A stretch of DNA of 64,000 bases from Streptomyces tsukubensis (GCF_003932715.1 NZ_CP020700.1:2068501-2132500), one strand, 5' to 3'. Numbered from the stretch's first letter, positions 50,147 to 59,162 are shown. Notes: a model not told the origin generated them from the letters alone. Made by a program: numbers and translations.

Positions 50147-50869
50147 ATGACTTCCACTGACAGCAGCAGCACCGCCCCCGCCGGTTCGAAGCCCGCCCCC
50201 AAGGACCCCTGGGAGCTGCCCGATGTGTCGGGCCTCGTCGTGGGTGTCCTCGGCGGCACCGGTGACCAGGGGCGGGGGCTGGCCTACCGGTTCGCCCGGG
50301 CCGGGCAGAAGGTGATCATCGGTTCGCGGGCCGCGGAGCGTGCCGAGACCGCGGCGGCCGAGCTGGGGCTCGGGGTCGAGGGCGCGGACAATGCGGAGTG
50401 CGCCCGCCGCAGCGATGTGGTGATCGTGGCGGTGCCGTGGGACGGTCACGCGAAGACGCTGGAGTCGCTCCGCGCCGAGCTGGCGGGGAAGCTGGTGATC
50501 GACTGCGTCAATCCGCTCGGTTTCGACAAGCAGGGCGCGTACGCGCTGAAGCCCGCGGAGGGCAGCGCGGCGGAGCAGGCCGCCGCCCTGCTGCCGGAGT
50601 CGCGGGTGACGGCCGCGTTCCACCACCTCTCCGCGTCCCTCCTCCAGGACACGTCCCTCGCCGAGATCGACACGGATGTGCTGGTGCTCGGCGAGTCACG
50701 GGCGGACACGGATCTCGTCCAGGCCCTGACGGCCAGGATGGCGGGGATGCGCGGCGTCTTCGCCGGGCGGCTGCGCAACGCCCACCAGGTGGAGGGGCTG
50801 GTCGCCAATCTGATCTCGGTGAACCGCCGCTACAAGTCGCACGCGGGGCTGCGCGTCACCGACGTCTGA
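50147..50869 (+). CDS. npdG: F420H2:NADP+ oxidoreductase
   Basis: The product is 240 aa from ATG 50147 (MTSTDSSSTAPAGSKPAPKD). After a 25-residue flexible N-terminus comes a Rossmann NADP site VVGVLGGTGDQGRGLAYRFA with GSRAAERA discriminating for the 2'-phosphate. DVVIVAVPWDGH, KLVIDCVNPLGF and AAFHHLSASLL are characteristic of the F420-dependent NADP reductase family. It passes hydride between coenzyme F420 and NADP, supplying reduced F420 for biosynthetic reductases. Leaderless transcription is likely. The next gene starts 170 bp later with its own ribosome-binding site. Confidence 0.93.
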   Translation: MTSTDSSSTAPAGSKPAPKDPWELPDVSGLVVGVLGGTGDQGRGLAYRFARAGQKVIIGSRAAERAETAAAELGLGVEGADNAECARRSDVVIVAVPWDGHAKTLESLRAELAGKLVIDCVNPLGFDKQGAYALKPAEGSAAEQAAALLPESRVTAAFHHLSASLLQDTSLAEIDTDVLVLGESRADTDLVQALTARMAGMRGVFAGRLRNAHQVEGLVANLISVNRRYKSHAGLRVTDV

Positions 50870-51039
50870 GTGCGGGAGGGGCGGGGCAGCGGCGCATGCC
50901 GCCCGCACGTCCGGGCGGGGCATGGGGGACACTGGGGCGGTACGTCCCCCGGGCCCGACCGCCCCGCCGGGCCGTACGTCCGCCGTCGTCAGTCCGTGGC
51001 CGGGCACCCGCCCGGCCCGCCGATCAGGAGCCGCACCCC

Positions 51040-51225
51040 ATGCCCCGCCTCGCCCTCTACTCCCTCGCCGTCTGTCTGCTCGCCGTGGCCGCCGCGGTGG
51101 TCTCCTTCGTCCAGGGGATGTGGATCGGGATCGTCTGGGTACTGCTGGCGGGGCTGGCGTCCAATATGACCTGGTACTACTTCCGGCGCGGCAAGGCCGA
51201 GCGGGCGCAGCGCACCGCGGGCTGA
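51040..51225 (+). CDS. Small membrane protein
   Basis: The product is 61 aa from ATG 51040, with CAGGAG about 8 nt upstream. Two hydrophobic helices (LALYSLAVCLLAVAAAVVSF and GMWIGIVWVLLAGLASNMTW) are followed by a basic tail YYFRRGKAERAQRTAG. The positive C-terminus and probably the N-terminus are cytoplasmic. It lies between npdG and an MFS gene on the same strand. The function is unknown. Confidence 0.8.
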   Translation: MPRLALYSLAVCLLAVAAAVVSFVQGMWIGIVWVLLAGLASNMTWYYFRRGKAERAQRTAG

Positions 51226-51315
51226 CCCCGGGGCGCAAGACCGCATCCCGGGCCGTCTCCGGGCCGCCGAAAATCGGTTGCCCCCTGCACCGGGCCCGGC
51301 GGACCATGGCGCGTT

Positions 51316-52614
51316 GTGCCCCAGCTCTCCGCGATACTCCCCGATCTCTCCCCCTGGCGTTCCTCCCGCGATTTCCGGCTGCTGTGGACCCAGGGGCTGA
51401 TCACCTACTTCGGCAGCTTCATGGCGATGATCGCGCTGCCGCTCCAGATCAAAGACCTCACCGAGTCCCCGGTAGCGGTGGGCGCGATGGGTGCGGTCGA
51501 GCTGATCCCCCTGATGGTCTTCGGGCTGTACGGCGGTGCCCTCGCGGACGCCCTGGACCGGCGGAAGCTGATCCTGTGGACGGAGGCCGGGCTCGGGCTG
51601 CTGGCGCTGATCCTGCTGGTCAACGCGGTACTGCCGGAGCCGCTGCTCTGGCCGTTGTACGTGGTCGCGGCGGGGGTCTCCGCGATGGCCGGTCTACAGC
51701 GCCCGGCGCTCGACTCGCTGATCGCCCGGATCGTGCCGCACGACCAGCTGACGGCGGCCGCCGCGCTCAACGCACTGCGCTGGCAGGCGGGGGCGATCGT
51801 GGGTCCTTCGGTGGCGGGTGTGGTGGTGGCGTACGCGGGCCATCCGGCGGCGTACGGGGTCACGGTCGTGACCTTCGCCGTCTCGGTACTGCTCTGCCGG
51901 AAGCTGGCACCCTCCCCCGCGGCCCGTGAGGCGGAGAAGCCGTCCCTGCGGGGCATTGCGGAGGGTGCCCGTTATGCCTGGTCACGGCCGGTGCTGCTGG
52001 GGACGTACGCGATCGACCTGGCGGCGATGGTGATCTCCGCGCCGATGGCGATCCTGCCGTTCCTGGCGGACGATCTGGACGCGGAGTGGTCGCTGGGGCT
52101 GATGTACGCGGCGATCGGTCTCGGCTCGGTGGTGCTCAGTCTGACCAGCGGCTGGACGTCGAAGGTGCGGCGGCACGGTCTGCTGGTGGTGTTCGGCGCG
52201 GCGGGCTGGGGTGTGGGGGTCGCGGGCGCGGGCCTGGTGGACAACGTCTGGCTGGTGCTGGTGTTCCTGGCGGTGGCGGGCGCGGCGGACATGCTCAGCG
52301 GACTGGGCCGCTCCACGATCTGGAACCAGACGATCCCGGACGGGCTGCGGGGCCGGCTGGCCGGTATCGAAGTGCTGTCGTACAGCGTGGGTCCGCAGCT
52401 GGGTCAGGTACGGGCGGGCGCGCACGCGGGCTGGTCGGGCACCCGCCCCGCGATCTGGGCGGGCGGGGTGGCCTGCGTCGCCGTCGTGGGGTTGCTGGCG
52501 GCGGGCCTGCCGAAGCTGGTGCGGTACGACGCCTCGACGGACGAGGACGCCCTGTCCCGCCGCGCCGAGAAGGAAGCAGCGGAGAAGGGGGCCGCGGAGG
52601 CCCCGCAGGCGTAG
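51316..52614 (+). CDS. MFS transporter (drug-efflux type)
   Basis: The product is 432 aa from GTG 51316 ([20 protein letters not shown]). It has about 12 transmembrane helices with the MFS motif A loop [14 protein letters not shown] between helices 2 and 3, the substrate-binding-type start [20 protein letters not shown], and a pseudo-repeat in the second half. The hydrophilic Ala/Glu-rich C-terminal tail is cytoplasmic. It resembles the MFS_3/enterobactin-exporter-like and drug-efflux groups. The substrate is unknown, and no regulator is adjacent. Confidence 0.9.
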   Translation: MPQLSAILPDLSPWRSSRDFRLLWTQGLITYFGSFMAMIALPLQIKDLTESPVAVGAMGAVELIPLMVFGLYGGALADALDRRKLILWTEAGLGLLALILLVNAVLPEPLLWPLYVVAAGVSAMAGLQRPALDSLIARIVPHDQLTAAAALNALRWQAGAIVGPSVAGVVVAYAGHPAAYGVTVVTFAVSVLLCRKLAPSPAAREAEKPSLRGIAEGARYAWSRPVLLGTYAIDLAAMVISAPMAILPFLADDLDAEWSLGLMYAAIGLGSVVLSLTSGWTSKVRRHGLLVVFGAAGWGVGVAGAGLVDNVWLVLVFLAVAGAADMLSGLGRSTIWNQTIPDGLRGRLAGIEVLSYSVGPQLGQVRAGAHAGWSGTRPAIWAGGVACVAVVGLLAAGLPKLVRYDASTDEDALSRRAEKEAAEKGAAEAPQA

Positions 52615-52660
52615 GGCGCCCGCCCCGAGCACCACGGGCGGTACGCCCCCCGTGGCCCCG

Positions 52661-52903
52661 TCACGTACCCGATGTGCCCTCGTCGTCCCCCCGGCCCGTC
52701 TTGTCGTGCCAGCGCGGATCGGTCTCCCACTCCAGGTTCCGTTCCCGGGCGGTCTCCATGGCGTGCTCCGCCTCCTTGCGGGTGGCGTACGGCCCGAAGC
52801 GGTCCTTCGCCGGGCACTCGGGGCCCTCCTCGACCTTCCGGTGCTTCAGGCAGTAGTACCACTCGCCGGGCTTCCCGGCCTGCCGCCGCTTGAACAGGGC
52901 CAT
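52661..52903 (-). CDS. Small conserved Streptomyces protein with SPOR-like tail
   Basis: The product is 80 aa from ATG 52903 ([20 protein letters not shown]). The core [20 protein letters not shown] and [20 protein letters not shown] has two cysteines 15 residues apart (C18 and C33 by count) and an amphipathic helix. The [13 protein letters not shown] turn is reminiscent of a short SPOR-type segment. The protein is basic at the start and acidic/Gly-rich at the end, has no signal peptide and is probably cytoplasmic. Its function is unknown. It is divergent from map. Confidence 0.75.
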   Translation of the reverse strand: MALFKRRQAGKPGEWYYCLKHRKVEEGPECPAKDRFGPYATRKEAEHAMETARERNLEWETDPRWHDKTGRGDDEGTSGT

Positions 52904-52968
52904 CGCGTCTCCGTCCCTCGTTCCCGTACGACCGTCGTACGGGACCATGCTGCCCCACCCCCGCTGGT

Positions 52969-52981
52969 TAGACTCGCTGAC
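52969..52981 (+). promoter_or_regulatory. -10 element of a leaderless map transcript
   Basis: TAGACT at 52969-52974 fits TANNNT and lies 7 nt before ATG 52982, with no Shine-Dalgarno sequence. Confidence 0.45.
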
Positions 52982-53839
52982 ATGTCTGGCCAGTCGCTGC
53001 TCGTGCCCGGGGTGCTCTCCCCCGTCCGTTCCGTTCCCGCCGCCATCGCGCGCCCCGAGTACGTCGGGAAACCGGCGCCCACCCCGTACGCGGGGTCCGA
53101 GGTGCAGGATCCGGAGACCGTGGAGCGGATGCGGATCGCGGGTCGCATCGCCGCGCAGGCGATGGAGGAGGCGGCGAAGCACATCGCGCCCGGCGTGACC
53201 ACGGACGAACTGGACCGGGTCGCGCACGAGTTCCTGATCGGCCACGGCGCGTACCCCTCCACCCTCGGCTACCGCAAGTTCCCGAAGTCGCTCTGCACCT
53301 CGGTGAACGAGGTGATCTGCCACGGCATCCCGGACTCCACGGTGCTGCGGGACGGCGACATCGTGAACCTGGACGTGACGGCGTTCATCGGCGGGGTCCA
53401 CGGCGACAACAACGCCACCTACCTCTGCGGCGATGTGGACGAGGAGTCCAGGCTGCTGGTGGAGCGGACCCGGGAGTCGCTGAACCGTGCGATCAAGGCG
53501 GTGAAGCCGGGGCGGCAGATCAACGTGATCGGGCGGGTCATCGAGTCGTACGCCAAGCGCTTCGGTTACGGCGTGGTCCGCGACTTCACGGGCCACGGGA
53601 TCAACACCTCGTTCCACTCCGGTCTGGTCGTCCCGCACTACGACGCCCCGCACGCGACGACGGTGATGCAGCCGGGGATGACGTTCACCATCGAGCCGAT
53701 GCTGACGCTGGGGACGCACGAGTACGACCTCTGGGAAGACGGCTGGACCGTGGTGACCAAGGACCGGAAGCGGACGGCGCAGTTCGAGCACACGCTGGTG
53801 GTCACGGAGACCGGGGCGGACATCCTCACCCTGCCCTGA
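52982..53839 (+). CDS. map: Type I methionine aminopeptidase
   Basis: The product is 285 aa from ATG 52982 ([20 protein letters not shown]). After a ~45-residue actinobacterial N-terminal extension come the pita-bread catalytic residues: His in VICHGIPD, Asp pairs in [20 protein letters not shown], His in [11 protein letters not shown], Glu in FTIEPML and Glu in QFEHTLVV. It removes the initiator Met from nascent proteins in the cytoplasm. Streptomyces carries more than one map, and this extended form is not in the secY-adk cluster, so it is probably the secondary copy. Its neighbours are unrelated. Confidence 0.96.
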   Translation: MSGQSLLVPGVLSPVRSVPAAIARPEYVGKPAPTPYAGSEVQDPETVERMRIAGRIAAQAMEEAAKHIAPGVTTDELDRVAHEFLIGHGAYPSTLGYRKFPKSLCTSVNEVICHGIPDSTVLRDGDIVNLDVTAFIGGVHGDNNATYLCGDVDEESRLLVERTRESLNRAIKAVKPGRQINVIGRVIESYAKRFGYGVVRDFTGHGINTSFHSGLVVPHYDAPHATTVMQPGMTFTIEPMLTLGTHEYDLWEDGWTVVTKDRKRTAQFEHTLVVTETGADILTLP

Positions 53840-53909
53840 GCGGTCCGGAACAGGGAGTCACCGGGCGCCCCGGCAGCGACGGATTTACCGACAGGGCGTC
53901 GGGAAGGTA

Positions 53910-53939
53910 TTGACTTAGGTAAGCCTAAGTAGGGAGAAT
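53910..53939 (+). promoter_or_regulatory. Promoter with perfect iron box (DmdR/IdeR type)
   Basis: ACTTAGG-TAAG-CCTAAGT at 53913-53930 is a perfect 7+7 palindrome matching the iron box core TTAGG...CCTAA. It overlaps a -35 TTGACT (53910-53915), with GAGAAT (53934-53939) as a possible -10. Fe(II)-bound DmdR would repress the heme oxygenase gene here. Confidence 0.85.
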
Positions 53940-54040
53940 CGAACTGGCAACAGGCACATCCGAACGATGGCGGTTTGTCCTGCCGTCGGCTGTTTGTGCC
54001 CTGTGCCGCACTTCTTCCCCATGCCTCCCGGAGGACCGCT

Positions 54041-54712
54041 TTGGACACCACCGCAGCCACCCCCGGCACGCCCTTCTCCCAGCTGCTCCGCTCCACCACG
54101 CACGACAAGCACGACGAGGCGAACGCCTCCCCCTTCATCGGCCGGCTGCTGGGGGGCGGGCTGGGGATCGGCGCGTACGCCCACTACACCGAGCAGCTCT
54201 GGTACGTCTACCGGGCGCTGGAGAAGGCCGGTGAGGCGCTGCGGAACGACCCCGTCGCGGGTCCCTTCGTCCGGGACGAGCTGCTGCGCACGGCGGAACT
54301 GGAGCGCGATCTGACGTTTCTGCGGGGCGAGGGCTGGCGCGACGGTGTCACGCCGCTGCCCGCCACCGCGGCGTACGTCGCCCGGGTCGAGGAGTGCGCC
54401 CGCACCTGGCCCGCCGGGTTCGTCGCACACCACTACACCCGCTATCTGGGCGATCTCTCCGGCGGCCAGGTCATCCGGGACCAGGCGGAGAAGACCTGGG
54501 GCTTCCCCCGCAAGGGCGACGGCGTGCGGTTCTACGTCTTCGAGCGGATATCCAACCCGGCGGCGTTCAAGCGGACCTACCGCGAACTGCTGGACACGGT
54601 GAACGCGGACGATCTGGAGAAGCAGCGGATCGTGGAGGAGTGCCGGCGGGCCTTCGACTTCAACAGCGCGGTGTTCTGGGAGCTGAACGAGGCGTATCCG
54701 GTCAGCGCCTGA
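54041..54712 (+). CDS. hmuO: Heme oxygenase (biliverdin-producing)
   Basis: The product is 223 aa from TTG 54041, chosen because GGAGGA (54030-54035) ends 5 nt before it and the family N-terminus fits. An upstream ATG at 53975 would add a Cys/Arg-rich stretch. It is an all-alpha HemeO fold: the proximal heme ligand His in LRSTTHDKHDEANASPFIGR, the distal helix YLGDLSGGQVIRDQA and FYVFERISNPAAFKRTYREL. It opens heme to biliverdin, CO and Fe(II) in the cytoplasm, supplying iron from imported heme. It is under an iron box and close to hmuTUV and HtaA genes, as in Corynebacterium heme-use loci. Confidence 0.93.
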   Translation: MDTTAATPGTPFSQLLRSTTHDKHDEANASPFIGRLLGGGLGIGAYAHYTEQLWYVYRALEKAGEALRNDPVAGPFVRDELLRTAELERDLTFLRGEGWRDGVTPLPATAAYVARVEECARTWPAGFVAHHYTRYLGDLSGGQVIRDQAEKTWGFPRKGDGVRFYVFERISNPAAFKRTYRELLDTVNADDLEKQRIVEECRRAFDFNSAVFWELNEAYPVSA

Positions 54713-54734
54713 CCGCGGCCCGTCCCGGAGGTAC

Positions 54735-54770
54735 GGAGGCCGGGGACCCCATGACGGGTCCCCGGCCTCC
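54735..54770. terminator. Bidirectional hairpin, heme oxygenase / PhzF-family
   Basis: GGAGGCCGGGGACCC (54735-54749) pairs with GGGTCCCCGGCCTCC (54756-54770), 15 bp with a 6-nt loop, between convergent genes. Confidence 0.85.
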
Positions 54771-54806
54771 GGCGTACCGGCGCGGACAGGCGTCCCTCAG
54801 ACCGGG

Positions 54807-55595
54807 TCAGGTCATCAGGCGCAGTGCGTCGGCGACGCTGAGCCTGCGCGCGGGCACCGGGGCGGGCGGGGGTACGGGGGTGAGCAGCCGGGCCTGGGAG
54901 ATCAGCCGGACCCGGCCGCCGATCTCGACCTCGCCGTCGGGGCCGGGGGCGGTGAGGATCTGCGAGCCCCGGCCCTGGGTGATGTTCAGGGCCCGGCCGA
55001 GCCGGTCGGTCAGCAGCAGCGCACCGCCGCCACCGGCCTCGTCCTCGATGCCGGTGCCGGTGCCGTCGGGCTCGGGGACCGCGGTGAGGCCGGGGGCTCC
55101 GGACGCTTCGGCGCCGGGGAAGGCCCGGGCGCGGATCCGGCCCGCCCTCTCGTCCTCCCAGGCCCAGGCGTAGCGCGGGGTGCCGCCGGGCGGCGGGACG
55201 GGCAGTGCGTCGACCTCGGCCGGGCTCGCGTACCACTCCAGTGTGTACGGGGATGCCCAGGCGGCGCGGACGGTGATCCAGGTGAACTCGCCGTCGCCGC
55301 GGGTCCAGACCGTTCCGGCGGGCGGGTTCAGCTCCTCCAGGTCGAGAAGCCAGGCGGCGCCGACGAGGGCGTGCGGGGCGAAGGGGAGCCGGGCGCCGGG
55401 CGCGTGGAGGTCGAGGACGCCGCGCTCCGGGTCGTCGACGAACACGGTGTCGCCGCCGCTGCCGCCCGCCAGGGCCCGGCGGGAGGCCGGATCGCGGTAG
55501 GGGCGGGGGTCGCGTACGACGGACAGGGCGCTGCCGTGCCGGCCGTCGGCGGCACAGAAGACGCGCAGGACGTCGAGCTGTTGGCGTTCGTTCAC
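54807..55595 (-). CDS. PhzF-family protein
   Basis: The product is 262 aa from GTG 55595 (VNERQQLDVLRVFCAADGRH). An upstream start at 55643 is possible. It is a two-lobed PhzF/diaminopimelate-epimerase-like fold: FCAADGRHGSALSVV, TVFVDDPERGVLDLHAPG, the second-lobe motif GIEDEAGGGGALLLTDRLGR and QGRGSQIL. In PhzF the general base is a Glu, and the E of GIED aligns with the second-lobe acidic turn. The family covers isomerases such as PhzF and many proteins with no known substrate. No phenazine genes are present, so the role is open. It sits inside the heme locus but has no visible iron box of its own. Confidence 0.85.
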   Translation of the reverse strand: MNERQQLDVLRVFCAADGRHGSALSVVRDPRPYRDPASRRALAGGSGGDTVFVDDPERGVLDLHAPGARLPFAPHALVGAAWLLDLEELNPPAGTVWTRGDGEFTWITVRAAWASPYTLEWYASPAEVDALPVPPPGGTPRYAWAWEDERAGRIRARAFPGAEASGAPGLTAVPEPDGTGTGIEDEAGGGGALLLTDRLGRALNITQGRGSQILTAPGPDGEVEIGGRVRLISQARLLTPVPPPAPVPARRLSVADALRLMT

Positions 55596-55693
55596 CCGGG
55601 CATTGAAGCACCGGTGAACCGTGTACGTGCCCGGTGTCCCCAATCCGTCACCAACGCCACACGGACGGCCGGGTGGGCGCGCCCGCGCGACAG

Positions 55694-55727
55694 CGGGCGG
55701 CGACGGCCCGTCGGGGCCGTCGCCGCC
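55694..55727 (-). terminator. Hairpin after the HtaA operon
   Basis: GGGCGGCGACGGCCC (55694-55708) pairs with GGGCCGTCGCCGCCC (55713-55727), a 15-bp stem with a GTCG loop, 8 nt past the stop of the minus-strand HtaA gene. Confidence 0.8.
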
Positions 55728-55734
55728 CGGTCGG

Positions 55735-57435
55735 TCAGGAGGCCTGCGCCTGCTTGCGGCGGCGCGTCAGGAAGACGGCGCCCGCACCCGCCGCCGCGAT
55801 GCCCGCGGCGGCGGCGAGCAGCCCGCCGGTCGGGGCCCCGGCGCCGGTGGCGGCGAGGGAGCCGCCCGTCGAATCAGCTGTCGCATCGCCTGTGGAACCG
55901 CCCGTGGAGCCGCCGACGGACCCTCCGGTGGTGCCTCCGGTCGTACCGCCGCCGGTCGTCGCACCGCCGTCGGTGGACGAGCCTCCGGTGGCCGAGCCTC
56001 CGGTGGAGCCACCGCTCGACGAACCGGCCGAGGAACCGGCCGAGGAACCGGCCGGACCGCCCGGCAGCTGACCGGACTTGTCCAGGGAGACCGCGACCGT
56101 CAGCGGGTCCAGTGCGACGCCCGGCTTGTACATCCCGCTGAACGCCTTGGCGCTGCCGTCGGCGGTGAGCACAACGGGCACTCCGCCGAGGGTGACGACC
56201 TTGTTCTTCTCCTTCAGCGCGCCCGCGGGCACAGTGAGGGTGCCGATGCCGAGATCGTTGTACGAGGCGGGCTTGCCGGTGTCCTTGTCCTTGGTGGACA
56301 CATCCGCCGAGAGCACACCCTTGGTGCCGTCGACCGTCACCCGGAGGTCGCTGAGGCGCAGGTCGAGGAGGTACTCCTTGGTGTCCGGCTTCTGGTGGCC
56401 GAGGAAGCGCACCTGGCCGTCGAAGGACGCCTTGAGGGTCTTGCCCGCGGCGTCGAAGCTGCCCTTCCCCTTGGGGAAGCGGTAGCCGTCGGCGGTGGTC
56501 TTCGTACCGCCGGAGACTTCGATCTTCCCCTGGCCGAAGCCGGTGGTCACGTACTCGCGGAAGCTCGCCTTCACACCCCAGTCGAGGTTGCCGTCGACCA
56601 GGGCACCGGGGTCGGTCTCGGATCCGCCGCCGGTTGCGCCGCCGTTGCCGGTCCCGGCGGTGGTGCCGGTGCTCGTGCCCGCACTCGTACCCGCGCTGGT
56701 CCCGGCACTCGTACCCGTACTCGTACCACTGCTCGTACCGGTGCTCGTACCGGTGCTCGTGCCGCCGCCCGGGCCGCCGGGCGACGAGCCGAGCGTCACG
56801 CTCAGGTTCACGGGGTCCAGCACCTGCCCCGCCTTGTACGGGAGCGCCAGGGCGTCCGCGCCCGCCGCGGTCAGCTTCGCCGGGATGTTCTTGAAGAGCA
56901 TCGGCCCGGTCCGACCGGCGCTGCGCTCGGCCTTCGCCACATCGAGCGCGGCGAGTTCGACGTCCTCCGACTTCTTGTCGCCGGAGGTGACGTCGGCCGT
57001 GACGGCGCCGTTGACGCGGTCACCGCTGTACTTGAGGTCCGAGAGGGTGACCCGGAACCGGTGCTTCGCGGAGGTGAAGGTCACCGAGCCCTTGAAGTCG
57101 GTGGTGGTGGTCGCGGTCGCCCCGTCGTAGGAGCCGGTGCCGTCGGGGAAGGTGAACGGACCGTTGTTCGCGGCCTGGCGGGCTCCGTCGGCGACGGTGA
57201 TCGTGCCTTCGGCGCTGCCGACGACATAGCCGCGGAAGTCCTCCAGGAAGCCCCAGTCCAGGGTGCCCGCCGTCAGCGGGATCCCGGCCGCGGCCGCCGT
57301 ACGGGTGTCGGCGGCGGCCGGGGCGGTTTCGGGGGCCGCCGCGAAGGCCGGGAGGCTGAGGGCGGTGGCGCCGAGCGCGACCGCGGTGGCGGACGCGGCG
57401 ACGATGGCCGTACGGCGTCGACTCGTTGCTGACAT
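55735..57435 (-). CDS. Cell-wall HtaA-domain heme-binding protein with LAATG sorting signal
   Basis: The product is 566 aa from ATG 57435, with AGGAGC upstream. It has a signal peptide (TAIVAASATAVALGATALSL..AFA) and two HtaA domains (about 50-215 and 275-450; LDWGFLEDFRGYVVG and LDWGVKASFREYVTTG, each with a Tyr of the kind that binds heme in CR/HtaA domains). They are joined by a Thr/Gly/Ser repeat linker. A second Gly/Ser-rich stalk leads to SLAATGAGAPTGG, a hydrophobic helix and RRRKQ, which is a sortase signal of the LAXTG type used by Streptomyces class E sortases. It should be wall-linked and capture heme. It is the second gene of an operon with the upstream HtaA gene. Confidence 0.9.
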   Translation of the reverse strand: MSATSRRRTAIVAASATAVALGATALSLPAFAAAPETAPAAADTRTAAAAGIPLTAGTLDWGFLEDFRGYVVGSAEGTITVADGARQAANNGPFTFPDGTGSYDGATATTTTDFKGSVTFTSAKHRFRVTLSDLKYSGDRVNGAVTADVTSGDKKSEDVELAALDVAKAERSAGRTGPMLFKNIPAKLTAAGADALALPYKAGQVLDPVNLSVTLGSSPGGPGGGTSTGTSTGTSSGTSTGTSAGTSAGTSAGTSTGTTAGTGNGGATGGGSETDPGALVDGNLDWGVKASFREYVTTGFGQGKIEVSGGTKTTADGYRFPKGKGSFDAAGKTLKASFDGQVRFLGHQKPDTKEYLLDLRLSDLRVTVDGTKGVLSADVSTKDKDTGKPASYNDLGIGTLTVPAGALKEKNKVVTLGGVPVVLTADGSAKAFSGMYKPGVALDPLTVAVSLDKSGQLPGGPAGSSAGSSAGSSSGGSTGGSATGGSSTDGGATTGGGTTGGTTGGSVGGSTGGSTGDATADSTGGSLAATGAGAPTGGLLAAAAGIAAAGAGAVFLTRRRKQAQAS

Positions 57436-57486
57436 GAGGGTTCTGCTCCTGCGGTTCGGGGGTGATTCGGGGGGAGGGGGGTGGGG

Positions 57487-58917
57487 TCAGTCGGTGGTCG
57501 TGGTGCCGGGCGCCGCCGTCACGCGCCTGCGGCGGCGGACGGCATAGAGGGCGATCGCCGACGCGGCGGCGAGGACGCCCGCGCCGACGGCGATGAACAC
57601 ACCGGAGGAAGCAGAGGAATCGGCGGCGGACGCGGCCGGAGCGGCATCGGGGGCCGCCGCCGAGGGGGACGGGGCGGCCGAGGGGGTCTCGGCGGCCGGT
57701 GCGCTGCCCAGATCGGGCAGGGCCGGGAGCCGGGCGCCCGCGTCGACGGCCACGGCGAGGGAGACCGGGTCCATCTCGGTGCCCGCCTTGTACATGTTCC
57801 CGAAGGCCTGCGCGCCGCCCGCAGTGAGCGTGGCCGGGGCCTCGGTGAGGGCCGCGAGGCCGTTCTTCGGGGCGAATCCGGTGGCGGGGAAGGTGATCAG
57901 CGGTACGGCCGGTGTGGTGCGGGTGCCGTTCGCGACGTCGGCGCTGAGGACGCCCTTGCCGCCGCTGATCTTCGCGGTGACCTTGGTAAGGGTGAGGTCG
58001 AGGTGCTGTCCGGTGAAGCGGACGGCACCGGTGAAGACCGCGTCCAGGCTCTGTGTCTTCGGGTCGTACGTGCCCTTGCCGCTCGGGAAGCGGAACAGGG
58101 CGCCGCCGTCCTGCGCACCGCCGGAGAGGGTCCACTTGCCCTGGGCGATGGAGCCGGTGACGTACTCGCGGAAGGTGCGGCGGACGCCCCAGTCGACGGC
58201 GGCGTCGCGCAGAGCGCCCCGGGCGGTGTCCTTCGCCGTGGCGCTCGGCTTCGTCTCGGGGGTGGGCTTCGGCGGGGCGGCGGACTGCCGGGGTTCGACG
58301 ACGTCGACGCCGAGGCTGATCGGGTCGAGGGGGGTGCCCGCGGTGTAGAACCCGGCGAAGGCGGTGGCGCCCTGGCCGGTGAGGGTGGCGGGGATGTTGT
58401 TCAGCCGGACCGGACCGCGGCCGCCGCGCATGTTCACCCCGGAGAGGTTGAGCGCGGCGAAGGGCACCTGGGTGGAGGTGGTGACCTTGCCGGTGGTGCG
58501 GGCCTTGCTGACCATATCGACGTGGAGGGTGCCGCGGCCGCCGGAGATCCTGACCGTGGGGCGGCTGACGGAGAGTTCGAGTTCGTTGCTGCCGTCGGGC
58601 TTGCGGTGTCCGGTGAAGCGGACGCCGCCGCTGAAGCGGGCTTCGAAGGCACCCGTTTCGGGGTTGTACGAACCCTTGGCGGAGTGGAAGCGGAACTGGC
58701 TGCCGCCGATGGTGGCGGCACCTCCCGTCAGCCGGTAGTTGCCGTTGGCGATGGGGCCGGTGACATACGTCTGGAACGAGGACTTGATGCCCCAGTCGAG
58801 TCGGCCGCCGGACACCGTGCCTTCGGCCGCCCGGGCGGCCCCGGCCGGGAGCAGCGCCCCGAGCAGGGCCGCGAGCAGCGCGGCGGCGAACGCCCGGGCC
58901 GGTCGGTACGGCGGCAT
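57487..58917 (-). CDS. htaA: Membrane-anchored HtaA-domain heme-binding protein
   Basis: The product is 476 aa from ATG 58917 (MPPYRPARAFAAALLAALLG) with AGGAGG upstream. Upstream extensions are Pro/Arg-rich and unlikely. It has a signal peptide, two HtaA domains (about 30-195 and 210-380; LDWGIKSSFQTYVTGPIANG and VDWGVRRTFREYVTGSIAQG), an Ala/Ser/Pro-rich stalk and a C-terminal transmembrane helix with a basic tail (YAVRRRRRV). It has no LPXTG-like motif, so it is membrane-anchored, unlike its downstream paralogue. It probably relays heme to HmuT. The gene is divergent from hmuT and shares its iron box. Confidence 0.9.
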   Translation of the reverse strand: MPPYRPARAFAAALLAALLGALLPAGAARAAEGTVSGGRLDWGIKSSFQTYVTGPIANGNYRLTGGAATIGGSQFRFHSAKGSYNPETGAFEARFSGGVRFTGHRKPDGSNELELSVSRPTVRISGGRGTLHVDMVSKARTTGKVTTSTQVPFAALNLSGVNMRGGRGPVRLNNIPATLTGQGATAFAGFYTAGTPLDPISLGVDVVEPRQSAAPPKPTPETKPSATAKDTARGALRDAAVDWGVRRTFREYVTGSIAQGKWTLSGGAQDGGALFRFPSGKGTYDPKTQSLDAVFTGAVRFTGQHLDLTLTKVTAKISGGKGVLSADVANGTRTTPAVPLITFPATGFAPKNGLAALTEAPATLTAGGAQAFGNMYKAGTEMDPVSLAVAVDAGARLPALPDLGSAPAAETPSAAPSPSAAAPDAAPAASAADSSASSGVFIAVGAGVLAAASAIALYAVRRRRRVTAAPGTTTTD

Positions 58918-59051
58918 GGAAACCCTCCTGGGTACGGCGGAGCCCGCGGACGGCCGCGGGTACGGGAACGGGTGGGCCTTCCGCACGGCCGCGGGGGCGG
59001 GGGCGGAAAGCGGGCACGGCAGGCGGGGGTGGGGTGCACCACCCTGGCCAG

Positions 59052-59070
59052 CAAGGTAAGGCTAACCTAA
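59052..59070. promoter_or_regulatory. Iron box in htaA/hmuT divergent promoter
   Basis: CAAGGTAAGGCTAACCTAA matches the 19-bp DmdR/IdeR consensus TTAGGTTAGGCTAACCTAA at 16 of 19 positions by eye. A second, weaker half (CTAAGCTAACTT) overlaps its right side. It lies between the htaA (minus) and hmuT (plus) genes, so one site can repress both operons when iron is plentiful. Confidence 0.85.
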
Positions 59071-59162
59071 GCTAACTTCGGTCTGTCCGGGTAGCCCCGT
59101 ACGCCCCGGATTCGGGACGGCGCGGGCGGCCGGGACATGTCCCCGCACGATCCGGCGACGCC

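Noticed and set aside
54807..55595. Phenazine biosynthesis cluster suggested by the PhzF-family protein
   Set aside because: No other phz gene is present, and the family includes many proteins unrelated to phenazine.
56650..56770. Repeat in the HtaA gene considered as a mobile or CRISPR repeat
   Set aside because: It is the coding repeat of the Thr/Gly/Ser linker between HtaA domains.
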